A DNA stretch of 64,000 bases from positions 146,099,734 to 146,163,733 of the forward strand of contig CM043958.1 of the NCBI GenBank assembly GCA_014529385.2. The letters run 5' to 3'. This document shows positions 20,677 to 33,935 of this stretch, in pieces. The notes below the pieces were generated by a model. The model had not been told where the DNA came from and searched no databases. It worked only from the letters and a program-made list of their open reading frames with translations. How positions within the stretch are numbered: the first letter of the stretch is position 1; each line of letters opens with the position of its first letter. This stretch comes from Adiantum capillus-veneris (lineage: Eukaryota; Streptophyta; Polypodiopsida; Polypodiales; Pteridaceae). Both the position numbers and the translations under genes were made by a program.

Positions 20677-23195
20677 AGAAATGCTTAAGGCCAAATATTT
20701 CCAATCGTGTCATACGTGTCTCTATCTTCATGCCCATACATGTGTTTTTTGACTTCTTCTATGATGAGGAGCTCAGGAAAACTACTACAGTGCTTATTTG
20801 AAAATCAAAGAAATGCCTTGATTTTCTAGATGATTTTTGGGATGTCCATGATTCTGATGGATTATTGTGCAAGGTGGATAAGAATTCTATTATGCGTAAG
20901 AGCATGATAGACTCTCAAAACTTCATAGCTATCTTCCACTACATGAGATGTCAATGAGTGAATGGTCATTTGGTAGCTGTGGAGGACCAAGATTTGTCTC
21001 ATGAAATTAATAATCCTTTGAGGATTCTTGAGGCATGGTATGGACATGACCTCATGATAGAATTCGAGGTAATGTCACACTATGATAGGTGCATGAGGAC
21101 TTGAAGAATGAGGGTGACCTCAACTTGCCTCCATAATTTGTTTGCATGCAAAAGGTAGTATGTTTTGCAAGTATACACTGCTATTGAATTTATTCCTTGC
21201 TTGTTTGTCACAAAGTTTTGGTCTAATATATATTTTGAAATAACTATCAATAGGTCTCTTAGAGAAAGGAGAAGAAGATACTAAATTGAGAGAGAAGCGA
21301 CGATCAACTAAATGTAGTGTAATGCAAGTTCTGATCCAAGAAGATGACTCATACAAAGTGGCATGAGGTTGCCAAAGAGCTCTAACCTACAATTTTGTTG
21401 TAGAAAAAACTTTTTTAAATATTATATATACATCGATACAAAAACTATTCTCTTGCAAACATATTCTGAGTACATTTTTTTTTAAAATGCCAATTCCAAT
21501 TGTCTTTACATGGGGTATAAATATCTACATTGTATTTTCAAAGTAAATACATTCAATTTTTTCTCTAATTTACAATGGGGAGAGATCCTTCCCAGGCCTG
21601 AGAATCAGTAGCAAAATGTAAAGGCTCACTCTGGGGAGGTAGGAATGGTGAGGCAGGATGGACAAAAGGTGAGCGAGCGGGTGAAGGAGAAGTAACCTCT
21701 GCATCATGAGAGATAGAGGGTGTTGGGTGATGCTAAGGAGATGGTTGGGGTATTGGTTGGTGCATAGGAGAGCACAAGGGAGAATGAGGAGGTGTTGGGT
21801 CATGAGAATGAGGGCAGATGGGAGAGCCTATGACTATTTGGTGATGGGCTAAGTTTTGAGGGAAGAATTGCATAGTAGCTTCCTTGTCCTCTGTAAATTT
21901 AGGTATAAAAAAAAGGCTAGAAGTAGACTCATCAGAAAGATAAGAGAAGGCCTCTACATGTGCTTATTGTGTTGCTAGAGGCTCCTCTTTGTACCTTCAA
22001 GGTTGAGGCCATGGTTGTAACCTTGATTGTGTCAGACAAATGCATTGGAAACTCTATCAAGCCACCTCTCCGCAAGATTCAATCATATTTTGGACCATTG
22101 TGATCCTGATGACCTTAACATGGATCTCAAAATAATCTGCTAGGTTTAGAGCCTCCAAAAAAATTCCCTAGCCTTAATAGCTTTAATATGTAATGCTTTG
22201 CCACCCATTATAAGAAAACATTAAATCTTATCCTTACACTTCTATGCTTCTTTGCATAAATGTGTTCCAAAAAGAGTTTTGCATTTGCAAGAACTCTGCA
22301 TCCATAAGAATGCAGCCCATTGTCCTATTTTGGCACCTTACAACTCATAGTTAGCATGTCATCTGAGAGTTTCTCTTGGGTCAATGCTTCTAGGGCAGCC
22401 ATAAGTTTTTGAGCAAACCTGCAAGAGTAGGAACACAGTGATGACCAGTTGCATCTAAGTTGCAAAATTAAATAAAGTTTCCCTACCTTCGGATAGTCTT
22501 ATCGATCTCGTTCAAGGGATATGCAAGGTAGCATTGCTTGTGCATATTGTGTTCAGTCCCAATGAGAACTGCTTGAACAAAAGAATGAAATTTAGCTACT
22601 ACTCATCATAGATGTAATGACAAAATGACACAACACTTAGTCTTTACTGTAAAAGTAAAACCTTAGCCATGTCCATGTTGATGGATTGAGACAAATCAAC
22701 ATCGTCAATCAAGGAGGTGGAATCCAAAGTGAGCAACATTGATAGGTATGTGTCTAGTACATGTACCTCAGATTACCATCTCAAAATATCCTAATCTCTT
22801 GTGTGCCAAAGGGAAAGTACAAAATGCATACCCATACACGAAGGAAAATGGAAAAATGGAGACCAAGGAAGAGAAGGGCCTCCTTGTTGGCTTCATCCAT
22901 GGCATTCACTATCTCTCTATCTCTTGATTGAGCATAAGACTCTTCATCTATTGGATCTTGGCCCGTTCCATGTTCAAATTTGTGCCATAAGTTGCTAGGT
23001 GGTAGAGGCATCTGTTACCTTCATTTACTTAGCGACGAGATGATCAAAATGTGGTCCATTTTTCTGTCAAAAATTGTCACGAGTGCAAGGGTTTTGTTGT
23101 ACATCTGAACCACAATAGCCTTAGGGAATTAATATATTAGGACATCGTGCAGTAACTCTGTGGGCATGGGCTGTGAGATTAGAGCCATCTTAAAA
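20677..23195. other. Non-coding stretch upstream of copia-F
   Basis: No domain was recognised on either strand. A purine-rich block at 21570–21800 codes on one strand for a low-complexity Ser/Leu/Pro-rich frame. Short open frames at 22739–23011 overlap on both strands and have no family features. Confidence 0.35.
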
Positions 23196-24663
23196 AATCT
23201 CAATGAGAGTCTTTGGTTGCCTCATGTAGGCAATGCATGTCAATTCTTGCCCACTTGAAATTGAGGCTTTCTCTCTTGTAGATTTCGTGCACAACTCTCC
23301 GAAAAGGGATCTTTGTGATAGCAAGAGATATATGCCTCTAGTGCTTACAAAGCTAAGGTAGAATGCTTTGGTTCTGCTCATACCTTCAACTCACATAGTT
23401 GCATGTAAATTTCACACACTTTTGTGTACAACATTGAAAGAAGAAGGTTGGCAGGGTTGCAAGTACACCTTCCTTGTTGTGTTCTTCAAGCACACAATAG
23501 GAAGCATAAAGTTTTTCTAAAAGTAGAAATCTGGAAGGAAAAGGGGAAAATTGACTAGTAAGAGAGTGTGAGGACAAAATCTATCTTTGAGAGTGGAGGA
23601 TAGAGCTATGATAACAATGGACTCTATGGAAATAGAGATGTGGGTAGCCATAATCATCATTATGAATCCTATATTCATGTGATATTCATACAACAATGCC
23701 TACATTTATGAGCCTTGCTCATTGTGGGAGAGGGGTTGCCTCGGGAAGCATGCACCCATGTGCATGGAAGACACATGGCATCATTCACATGGAAGGGTTT
23801 GATGTGGCTCAATGCAATATGGAGGGGCCTTACCCTATCGCCCGCTATTTCACATTGTGGTGCGACAAAATTTTTATTGGTGACAGACACAATGCAAAAG
23901 TAGTGAGGGGGACTAGTAGGGACACCCCTTCTATCACATTGTGGTGTGATAATTTTTTTTTTCATGCCACGATGTGAGAGAAGGGAGGGGGCTCATAGGC
24001 ACGACATTTCTTTGTCATGGAGGGGACTTCACCTAATACTACCCTAGTTTTGCATTGTGGCACGACACCAATTTTGTCACACCACAATGTGGAGGGAGGT
24101 CGGACATTCCTTTGTCATGCCACAACGTGACATTGATGGACTCTCCCTAGTGCTACACTTCCTTCATGTTCTGGTGGTGCAAATTTTTTTTTTGCCGCAC
24201 AACACCATGAAGGAATGGAGGTTGTAGGAACCCGTCCTTTTTGTGTTGTGGTGCTAGATTTCATTGTCATGCCTCAACAAGACATGGAGGGGACTCCCCC
24301 TATTGCTACACTTTCTTCATGTTGTGGCGTGATAAGACTTTTTTTTGTGCCATAATACGAGAGACGGCTGGAGGGGTTCATAGACACCTCTTATTCTTGC
24401 ATTATGGTGCGACATAAAGGTCAATGTGGCTAACTCTTTTTATTTTTTTCCATACTCACAATTGTGAAGGGAGGTGTTATATTAACTCAAAAAAGAATAC
24501 AGAATCAACTTAACACCTTACTATGAGGTCACTATGGCATAAGTTAGCAAGAGTGAGGTATGGAGAAAGGAACAAGATGGGATCAATTGAACACATAGAT
24601 TCAAAGAAAAATCTACATGGAGTCTTTCCTTATGCTTTTAAGATAAGTAAAAAAGGTAAGTGA
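23196..24663. repeat. Right arm of large inverted repeat, LTR-like
   Basis: Inverse of 15758–16880. Both arms in the same relative orientation carry AACCTTCTTCTT…TTTACATGCAACTATGTG, the hairpin array, TTGTTCCTTTCTCCATAC and the CATGTAGATTTTTCTTTGA segment. It is longer than the left arm by about 340 bp, mostly within the hairpin array. A gag remnant follows about 80 bp to its right. Confidence 0.65.
23700..24480. repeat. Array of small imperfect hairpins (right arm)
   Basis: Units such as TCACATTGTGGTGYGACAAAAT facing TCATGCCACRATGTGA recur near 23850, 23935, 24050, 24110, 24170, 24240, 24320 and 24400. They are the counterparts of the left-arm hairpins. Confidence 0.65.
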
Positions 24664-24744
24664 TGCTTGCTTTCTTCCTTCTTACTATTCCTATGCTTCC
24701 TTTGTCTTTGGTAGTTTCTTTTGATTCCAAATTTTTCCTAATGA

Positions 24745-25200
24745 AGAGATGACCTAGACATTCATATTGAGGCGTTTGAGTAGTATGCTGATCCGAATTA
24801 TATAGATGAAGATGATTGGGCTGAGTACTTTCCACAAAATCTGAAAGGTGATGCACATAAATGGTACTATCATTATCCAACCTGTAAGCTAAGGAAATAC
24901 AACAAGCTAAAGAAAACCTTCTTGCTAGAATACAATGAGAATCGAGAAGATGACGATATCCTTCATAAGATCAATAAAATCATGCAAGGTAAGCTTTTAG
25001 TTAGGATTTTTGTGAAGAAGAGAGTTGACCATGCAATTGAATGATCCGCCATCAAAGAATCATATGCACAATTGGTTTCTAAGTGATTGAGAAGTAAGAA
25101 GCTCAGAGAATAGGAAGTGCCAAAAAATTTAATGATATGGTGCAAAGATCTTTAAAACTGGAACAAACAATCCAAGAAAGGAGAAGGGCTAGAGAGGAAA
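24745..25200 (+). pseudogene. Ty3/gypsy-like gag remnant (gypsy-E, + strand copy)
   Basis: The + strand encodes DLDIHIEAFE, a stop, then YADPNYIDEDDWAEYFPQNL, GDAHKWYYHYP and KLKKTFLLEYNE. This is the F…L-G-x-A-x-W-Y…W…L…F…Y pattern of plant gypsy gag. The frame is broken by stops and small shifts and fades after 25080. It lies just right of the inverted-repeat arm, mirroring the - strand gag remnant at 14462–14920. Confidence 0.6.
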
Positions 25201-25395
25201 AGTGAGATCCGATTCCAGTGGGAAAATCTCTAAAGAGTCATAAAACAACTCTAGTTCTTCGGCAATAAGGAGTGAAAAGATACTTCCAAGAGCAAGAAGA
25301 AGGGATGGTTGAGTAGAAAGATCAAGAAATTGTCCATGCATATCTCTGATATCTCTAGGGCCAGACCTCCAGTGGGTAAAGTAGAGACCTGGTGT

Positions 25396-25730
<335 letters not shown>

Positions 25731-26116
25731 ACCTATGAAGGCCGCTAGCTATTCAAAAACCTACATTACTCTTGACATTTATTCCTACACACTCGTACAC
25801 TTACTCTAATACTACCTACCTTTAAACTGGATTATTAAACTCTCTTGCATGGGGCACTACCCTTACATGATAAAACTTATTATCTCCTAATATTGGGGGG
25901 CATATGGCCATTACACTTAATGCCCTCCCCCAAATCGAGCCTGCCTGCGATCTCTGTTCTGTCTCCCCACTCTACACGGCGCACTCATTCCCTCACTCCT
26001 GCACTCTGTCGCGCGGATTCCTATATGCTCTGCTCTGCTCAATCAGAACGCCACCGAAGGCATTAACCTCGGGGATCGTCCGTATGGATCTCTCCCACTC
26101 CTCCAGGTGCTGCGCG

Positions 26117-26130
26117 AGTTGTATATAAAG
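26117..26130 (+). promoter_or_regulatory. Putative core promoter (TATA box)
   Basis: TGTATATAAAGG follows a GC-rich, CpG-containing stretch (25920–26110) that stands out from the A/T-rich surroundings. About 120 bp downstream is an ATG with a short open exon and a good donor site. Confidence 0.4.
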
Positions 26131-26240
26131 GTGAGCTCTCTTGGAGCTCACTTAGTGTTGTGCACTTGTTCATTTCATTGTGTGTTTGCAAATACCACTT
26201 AGTAGTCGCACTATCTCTTGTTGGGGAAAAGCTTTGAGTG

Positions 26241-26300
26241 ATGGTTAAAGGGAAAGATAAATTGGCAGTTGTGGAGCTGGCTGCTCCAACTCAAACACAG
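26241..26300 (+). CDS. Putative first coding exon of an unidentified gene
   Basis: ATG at 26241 opens 20 codons (MVKGKDKLAV…) up to ACACAG|GTATTAATT, a plausible splice donor at 26300/26301. The following ~2.7 kb is T-rich and intron-like. A possible acceptor TTTTGGCAG lies near 29016, but no convincing second exon was found. I do not recognise the peptide. It could equally be the 5' end of an unknown transposable element. Confidence 0.3.
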
Positions 26301-26364
26301 GTATTAATTACTGTTGGACATGGGCTTTCAAATACTTGTTCTCTTGTTTAATTTTTGTGGTAAA

Positions 26365-28085
26365 AAGCTGGCTTGCGGTTTGGAAGGAGTCTAAATAGTT
26401 TTTTTATCTCCTTTACTTAACTCAATGTAGTTGGTTGTTTCCGTTATAATCCGACTATAAGTTGCCTACGACGTTTTCATATCGTTGTTTTGGTTATCTA
26501 CCCATGACTAAATGAGTAGGAAAATCTCATTGGATTGGTTGTTTTCTGCTGGCCGGAGATTTTGGGGATGGTGCTGTAATGAGAAAACTCTGATCTGGAA
26601 AATTCGGAGGTTAAAATATCACCCAGGTTCTGTCTCTATTTTGTACTAGTAAAGGATATCCAAATTTTGTCGATTATTCTATGAACTTCTGTCTAGGCTT
26701 GCTTGCTTTGGAGACCGGACTGTTTTTTAAGGGCTCTTGTGCTTAGCCAAGCAACTTATGTTCTATGGTTATAACTAAGTAGTGGGATTTTGGTCTTTTG
26801 GCGTGAATACCATGCCTGACTTAAGGATACTCGCAGAACTCGGTTGATTGAATGCTTATGCCTGTATTTATATTTAGCTTTATTTAGGTTCAGCTTCATG
26901 TGGTTTTGTAGCTGCTCTTCTCCATTCTGATAGGCCATGTGTGGCATTACATCAATATAACATACATATTATGACTGGTGATTTTGGTGAAACTTGGCCT
27001 AGTGGAGCTTCTCTAGGTCTGCCTATGGTAAATGAATGGTTCTCTGTTTGGGAGATGTGTTACTGTTCTGTTTGGGGTTGAGCTACATCTATATGGCTCC
27101 ATGAAAGTCTGGCCATTTCACCGCTTTGCTTAAGGGGGCAACTGATTGTGACTGAATTCACTTTTGCACTATTGGCATGAACTTTATTTGTTTGGAAAGC
27201 CGTATCGATTATATTCTGCAATCAATTTACCTATACAACTATGAGGTGGATACCTTGCTTTTTAAGCTTCATGTGTTGTTGCTGCTCTTCTTTATTTTAA
27301 TAGGACTTATATGGCTTATGGACTGGTTCTTATGGTCTTTTTTCCTACATCTCATGACAGCATTATGGCTTGTTTGATATAGCCGATGGTTTTGATAGAA
27401 CTTGGCATGCTGGAACTCCACTAAGGTTGACTATGGGTTTGGGAATATTTGAGTTTTGGAGCTCTGGTTGGGAGCTAGGCCGCCTCTCTGTTTGGGGCTG
27501 AGGTGCATTAGTATAACTCTAGGAAAATCTGGTCAATGTGTTGGATAATGGAGTGGCTAATCATGGCTGCAGTCTCTTTTGTTTTGTTACTAACCTGAAC
27601 TTTTTGCTTATGCAACTATATAGTTGGCTTGTGACTTAATGCAACTATGCTATTTTGTGGTATTGGCTGTCTCTTTGTTGATTGAATGCTTATACCTGCA
27701 TTTGAATTGATCATCATTCTTGTACAGCTTTTTGTGTTTTTTTTTGGCTTCTATGGGGTCCAAGAACACAACTTTGGCAACATTCGGATACCGGATTCTT
27801 GGTTTTTTGTCAAGATAGCTTGCGGATCTGGAAGCGGTCTAAATGGTTTTGTGTCGCTCTTTTACTTCACACAATATAGTTGGTTTGTGTCCTTTAGGCC
27901 TGGATGTTTCAACAGCATGTGGCCTACGATGGTTTCGTATCTTGGCTATAGTTTTCTATCCATGGTTAAATAGGTAGAAGCATCTCATTGGGTTGGTTTG
28001 TTTTTTGCTGGCCAGAGATTTTGGGAATGTTGCTATAGTGGAAAACTTTGATCATACTGATCTGGAAAAATTCTGAGAATAATTT
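26365..28085. repeat. Internal duplications in intron-like DNA
   Basis: A ~230-bp block at 26365–26600 returns at 27815–28080 (shared words TTTGCTGGCC-GAGATTTTGGG, ATCTCATTGG-TTGGTTG and GATCTGGAAAA). A second ~300-bp block at 26860–27130 returns at 27250–27560 (shared TTCATGTG, GCTGCTCTTCT, CTCTGTTTGGGG). The phrase TTGATTGAATGCTTATRCCTG occurs at about 26845 and 27677. Divergence is substantial, so the duplications are old. Confidence 0.65.
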
Positions 28086-30081
28086 TCTTAAAAAGTTATC
28101 CAGGTTTTTGGTATTAAAGGGTATCTCATGGCCCTTTTTCACTGGGTGCTGATTGATTTTCTGTACTAGATTTTGGGCTGGGTCTTGCTTATTTTGGATG
28201 TTTATCCATAACCAAATATGGCGCTCATAAGCTGGCTACTGGCTAACAGTTATCAGTTAAAACTGACTTTTCTTCCGTACATCAGGTTATGTAAATACTT
28301 ATGGCTTAGTAGATGATGATAACATCCATATACTGCCGTAATAACTAGTTTCTACTCAGTACTGAGCTGCCCTTGTAAATAATGAGTGCTGACACTTGTT
28401 ACACTAGGTTGTGTTTATGTTATGGTTTCCTTGAACCTCCAAGATGGGGAAGAGGATACCTTTGTTTCTTTTTTGAGCTGGGATCTACTGGATCAATGCT
28501 TAAAAAACACGATCCTGGTTTTGAAAAAAATCTAGCAGTTGTCATCACTTTGGTGGTTGCTGTTTAAAAGCCTAAATAAAGCTTGGGAGTGGTTTTCCTT
28601 TGGTTGATTACTTTTAATGTCTTTTTTTCTAACAATAGCTCTGCTCTGTAACACATTTTTTATATATTTGATTGATTTGCAGTTTCTTGACAGACTGGTC
28701 CCTCTTTTTATTTGCTATTTATTGACCTTTTTTTGGGGATCTTTGGAACTTGGTAGGATCTCCTCGGGAGTATGCTACCATGACTGAGCTGAGTCTTCTT
28801 GGTATTTTAAGTCTTATAAATCTCAGACATATGTCTTTTAGGCCAACTCCACTTGGCTGTAACTGGTTTTTGCACTTTGCTTGTTTTTCTAAAAGCTTAT
28901 TACATGTACCAGCTGACTGTGTCATCTCTTTTTACATGCTAAAAGAGGGCTTATACTTCTTATGGCTCTTTTTTGAAACTTTGTGATATGTTTCTTGTAA
29001 TTGATAATTTTGGCAGGGCCGTCACCTAGTAAGAGTATTGATATTTACCTTTGTGTCATCTCTTTTGCTCTCTGAAGACCGGAATGAACCTAGCTATTGG
29101 GCTGTTGAGAGTTTCTTTTTGCTAAAACCTTAATAGCAGCAACTTTTTTTGGGATATGACTAAGATGACCCGTAGATGGGATGATGTAAACACTTGTTAC
29201 TAATACCTTTGCCTCTCATCCCAATGATAAATGTTTTTTTGATCACAAGGAATAAAAAAGACACCTAAAAGGTAGTAACTAATTCAAGTTATTATTATTT
29301 ACCTTGGGAGCTAATACTTGTATATTTACAGGAAACACCAAAATATACATTAACGACACACATGAGCACAATTTCAGAACCTAAAAAATTGCGGCAATAA
29401 ATGCCATACTCCGCCAAGTGGAGAGACGGGCATACGTAGTCCACTTCGGGGCAAAGATAGCCTCCAAAGCTCGCCTCCGACCTTTCCTTTTTTAGAGCTT
29501 GTAAAATTAAAAAGAGCTCCACTTAGAATTCCTAAATCTAAGTTTGTTTTGGTTAGACAAATCTGTTTTGATATCAGGAATTCTGCTAATTAAAAAAGAA
29601 AACTACATTTTGTCCCCATACAGCTTGGTTTTCAATGATTGTTAAACTGATAGAGTTGTATGGTCTTTGATATCGTGAAACACATAAGTCTAAAACATTT
29701 TTTCCCATCGCACTGGTTAAAAGTTTTCATCTCTTTACTTTAATTGATAGCAATTTTAAAGTTGGGTGACATCGATAACAAGTGGGATACCTATGCATCA
29801 CCTGCAGTCAGTGCCAATACTAACTAAATGTTATATTGTCTCTATGGATGCAGGTGAGGGTTACCTTCTCAACTCTAAGCTATCAAATTTTTGCTGGTCT
29901 GGAGATTTGCAGGACTTGTATCTCTTCATCCTTACTAGGGAAGCTTTTTAAATTTCCCCACTTGTGTATAAGACCATTTTTTGACATGATAATGGAATTA
30001 TACAGCTCTCTTTCCTGACATAGTTTCTAGTGTCTTTTGAATTTGGTCAAATTCTTTGGTGTCTATGTATTAATATTATTG

Positions 30082-30083
<2 letters not shown>
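28086..30083. other. T-rich non-coding stretch
   Basis: Long T-runs and low GC resemble plant intron DNA. Short open frames exist but none has a recognisable motif. Confidence 0.4.

Positions 30084-30132
<49 letters not shown>
30084..30132. repeat. (CA)n microsatellite
   Basis: About 24 uninterrupted CA units. Confidence 0.95.
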
Positions 30133-30134
<2 letters not shown>

Positions 30135-30303
30135 AATCATTAGATTGTTGGCGTCATGCACGGTCCAGTACCAAATTAAAGCATTATATGTGTAAAATAG
30201 CTAATGATAACTAGTGAACGTTAAATATATTGTATGTTTTCAATTACTTTTGGTCACATTTCCACCGTAGTTCACATACCACATTTGGTAGGCATGCACA
30301 CTC

Positions 30304-30408
<105 letters not shown>

Positions 30409-30814
30409 TATAGTTCTCTATCACAGTATCAAGAGAGATAGTTTAGTGCTTCCTCACAGGAGCAAAAAACAATGTGTTTCATCCCTAAGAGTGGAAAACC
30501 TAGAGAGTTATTTTCATTACAACACCAAACCATCTAAGTGAGGACATCTATATACTTGAACCTGTAGAAGACAAAGCATTTGACTTTGTTTTCAAGCAAG
30601 GCTAGGCAGCAGACACTAGTACCTTTTGAGATTCAATGTTTAGTCTAACTCAAATGGAGTAGTTCTTCACTCCGAACACACAATTAGTATTATATTCTAA
30701 ATATTACATTATATTGAAGGTACACATCATTTCTTCTCCAAATGGTGCATTCATTTTAAAAACTTCCTCGTGTGTCATAATGCCAATATATGAGGTAGGT
30801 AGGTAGATAGATAA

Positions 30815-30963
<149 letters not shown>

Positions 30964-31028
30964 ATGGTATTGCAGCACGCAAGTGACATTCCACTCAATC
31001 TAAAAGCTCTCTTGTTTGTCGTAATACC

Positions 31029-31030
<2 letters not shown>

Positions 31031-31106
<76 letters not shown>
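31031..31106. repeat. (GA)n microsatellite
   Basis: About 38 GA units. The preceding GTAATACCATGAGAGAG resembles the inverse of text near the previous array, so flanks may be shared. Confidence 0.95.
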
Positions 31107-31109
<3 letters not shown>

Positions 31110-32090
31110 TGGTTAGTATGGGTTGATGTTTGAAGATAATGGTAAGAACCAAGGCGACTATAAGGAAGGCAGGCAAAGGGCTAGGTTTAGTTGCCAAAGA
31201 AGGGGGCAGGTGAGCCAGCAAGAAGAAGATGCTTGGAAAGCCAATGAAGATTTTGAACCAAGAATGAGGAAGATACAAAAAATCTTGAATCTACTCAAGG
31301 AGATTAAATTTTTTTAGAAATGCATTAAGCTATGTGTACCCAAGCTGCCTTTTTAGAGGCTAGTGAGGTCAATTTGTGAAGAGGCATGCACATGCACAAT
31401 GAGGTGGAAGGTTGTTACACTCCTAGCCCTTTAAGAGATAGCAGAGGACTTTTTGTTGGAGTATTTCAAGGACATTACTATTGTGGGTGCACATGCACAC
31501 GGCTTGACCATTATGGACAAGGACAATGGAGGGTCAACAAAACCCTCAAGAGAATAAGGTGGAGATATGATACTCCTTGTACCCAATGAGTTCATTGACA
31601 AAAAAATGAGGGGGATTTTGCTCATATCTCCGACATGGAAACAATCAAAGATAAAAATTCTAGAGATCACCCATGAAGTTAACACCAGGGCCAAAGTTGA
31701 GCAACAAACCCGCTCTGCTAAGGAAGCCAAGAAACTAACAGAGAAAGAAAAGGTCACATTTGATGTAGAAGTTGAGACAAAAAGCTACGACATAGTTACC
31801 TGTGACATAGATGAGAGACATAATGAAATCTTATCCTCAATGAAAGAAGGACTACTAGCATACATATCAATAGGAGACGGGCCAAGGAGGTTAGCTATTG
31901 ATTCTATCGATATTAATATATTGCAAGATCTAGAGTCATAGATAACCGATTCTATTGTGCATATATGCTAAAGTAAGTCCCATTCCCTTGCTTTAACATA
32001 CTTAGATTCCAGCTTTGGAGTGAACAATAACTTGCATTAACTATTTGTATTTTGATAAAAAGACAACTTCCTCAACAAAGCCAGGTCAAA
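31107..32090. other. Stretch with an unrecognised open frame at 31567–31941
   Basis: A 124-codon + strand frame rich in Lys/Glu (…KEAKKLTEKEKVTFDVEVE…) is present, and a Gln/Arg/Lys-rich frame lies at 31123–31317. Both look like charged linker segments of gag-pol polyproteins, but no diagnostic motif is visible and I make no functional call. Confidence 0.3.
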
Positions 32091-32159
32091 TGATATATTT
32101 GGGATCCACAAGTGTTTGTGCTTCTCAGAATGAAAAATACCCCTCAAGGTACATTAGAG

Positions 32160-32985
32160 GGTATATAGTTTAAGCAGTGTGATGGTGGTATTGCCTTGTG
32201 TCAAAAAAGTTACATAGAGACATTGCTTTGTAAATTTGGACTTGAGGATTGCAAACCTATTGCCACTCCCATGGAAACACGTTTTAAATTGAGTCTTCAT
32301 GATGCTGGTAATCCTGTAGATGTCACTCTTTACCAAACTGTTGTTGGATGCCTCATTTATGTATGCAACACGAGGCCGTTTACAGTCTCACAGGTCAGCA
32401 AATTTATGCATAGCCCAGGGTCTAAGCATTAGCAGGCTATCAAGAGGATTTTTTGCTACCTTACTGGCACTTTACATCTTGGCTTGTTTTATCCCAAGGG
32501 GGATCATTGCCGCCAAACTTACATGCTTTTTTGGACTCAGATTGGGCTCGTTGTTTTGACACGCGAGTGTCCACAAGTGGTTTTTGTTTCATGCTTAGCA
32601 GTTCATGTATATCATGGTTGAGCAAGAAGCAACCTACTATGGCCACTTCGAGTTGTGAGGTTGAGTACAGTGTAGTCTTCATAGCTATGGTTGAGTGTGT
32701 ATGGCTCAAACGCCTTATGGCTAATTTGGGTGTTGGACAGGACACTGCCAACACAATCTGACAGTCCGAGAACATTGGCAGTTGCAAGGAACCGAGTTTT
32801 TCATTCTCGCACAAAGCATATTGAGGTGCATTACCACTATGTCAGGGAGAGGTTCTCAGCAAGAGATATCACCTTGGCTTATGTGCCAACACAAGACAAC
32901 CTTGCAGATCTTTTCACAAAGGCATTGTCTCGTGAGAAGTGAGAAGCTTTCCGCAAAGCTTTGGGCTTACTCTCCTTTGTGGACT
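32160..32985 (+). pseudogene. copia RT C-terminus and RNase H remnant (unit 1)
   Basis: YIETLLCKFGLEDCKPIATPM…YQTVVGCLIYVCNTRPFTV is the end of copia RT. After several frame changes the RNase H region follows (ATSSCEVEYS … RTKHIEVHYHYVRE … YVPTQDNLADLFTKALS). Stops lie at 32430 and in the middle part. The frame ends with TGA directly after REK at 32940–32942. The rest of RT and everything upstream is missing. Confidence 0.8.
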
Positions 32986-33062
32986 GGTCATGTCCTCAGG
33001 GCATGGTGCTTCCCTCTACTCATGTGCCAGCTCTTGTTCACCGCATCATGCCAGGGGGGATT

Positions 33063-33285
33063 TGTTACCATATACATGTGGTAGTGATGTGTGTGAACAC
33101 ACCAGGACGACCAGGGCATTTTTTCCCTCTTTAGGAGTTTTTTCCCCCGTGCATTGTATATAAGCCCATCACTCTAGGGCTATCTATCTTCCCATTGCAC
33201 ACTAATTAACACACTCTCTATTGTGTGCCTTGAGCTTCCTTCATCTTCTCCAAGCTGTGTGTGTTTCCTTGCAGCCCTAATTCCA
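33063..33285 (+). repeat. copia-F family LTR 1
   Basis: Starts TGTTACCATATACATG, preceded by the polypurine tract CAGGGGGGATT, and ends …CCTAATTCCA fused to the next RNase H piece. It contains a TATA-like GTATATAAGCCC. Confidence 0.85.
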
Positions 33286-33637
33286 CCACTTTGAGTTGTG
33301 AGGCTAAGTACAGGGCAGTCTTCACAACTACGGTTGAGTGTGTATGGCTCAAATGCCTTATGGCTGATTTGGGTGTTGGACAGGACACTGCCAACACAAT
33401 CTACACTGACAATAAGAGCGCATTGGCAATTGCGAGGAACCTAGTTTTTTATGCTTGCACAAAGCACATTGAGGTGCATTACCACTATGTCAGGGAGAGG
33501 CTCTCAGTAGGAGAGATCACCTTGGCTTATGTGCCAACACAGGACAACCTTGCAGATCTTTTCACAAAGGCATTGTCTCGTGAGAAGCTCAAAGCTTTCT
33601 GCAAAGCTTTGGGCTTACTCCCCTTTGTGGACTGATC
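33286..33637 (+). pseudogene. RNase H C-terminal piece (unit 2)
   Basis: An uninterrupted frame from the preceding LTR into RNase H: SCEAKYRAVFTTTVECVW … DNKSALAIARN … HIEVHYHYVRE … LADLFTKAL, with a natural stop at 33635–33637. The catalytic N-terminal half of RNase H is absent. The upstream LTR could in principle transcribe it. Confidence 0.75.
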
Positions 33638-33710
33638 ATGTCCTCAGGGCATGGTGCTTCCCTCTACTCATGTGCCAACTCTTGTTCACTGCATCACTCC
33701 AGGGGGGATT

Positions 33711-33935
33711 TGTTACCATATACATGTGGTAGTGATGTGTGTGAACACACCACGACTGCCGGGGCATTTTTTCCCTCTTTAGGAGGTCTTCCCCCCGCGC
33801 ATTGTATATATGCCCATCACTCTAGGGCTATCTATCTTCCCATTGCACACTAAGTAACACACTCTCTATTGTGTGCCTTGAGCTTCCTTCGTCTTCTCCA
33901 AGCTGTGTGTCTTTCCTTGCAGCCCTAATTCCACC
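33711..33935 (+). repeat. copia-F family LTR 2
   Basis: TGTTACCATATACATG to AATTCCA, same blocks as LTR 1, with GTATATATGCCC as the TATA-like word. Confidence 0.85.

Noticed and set aside
21570-23011. Possible coding region between copia-F and the right inverted-repeat arm
   Set aside because: Frames are short, low-complexity or open on both strands, with no recognisable motif.
31567-31941. Novel host protein of 124 residues
   Set aside because: Charged, linker-like sequence beside retrotransposon DNA; nothing supports a separate gene.
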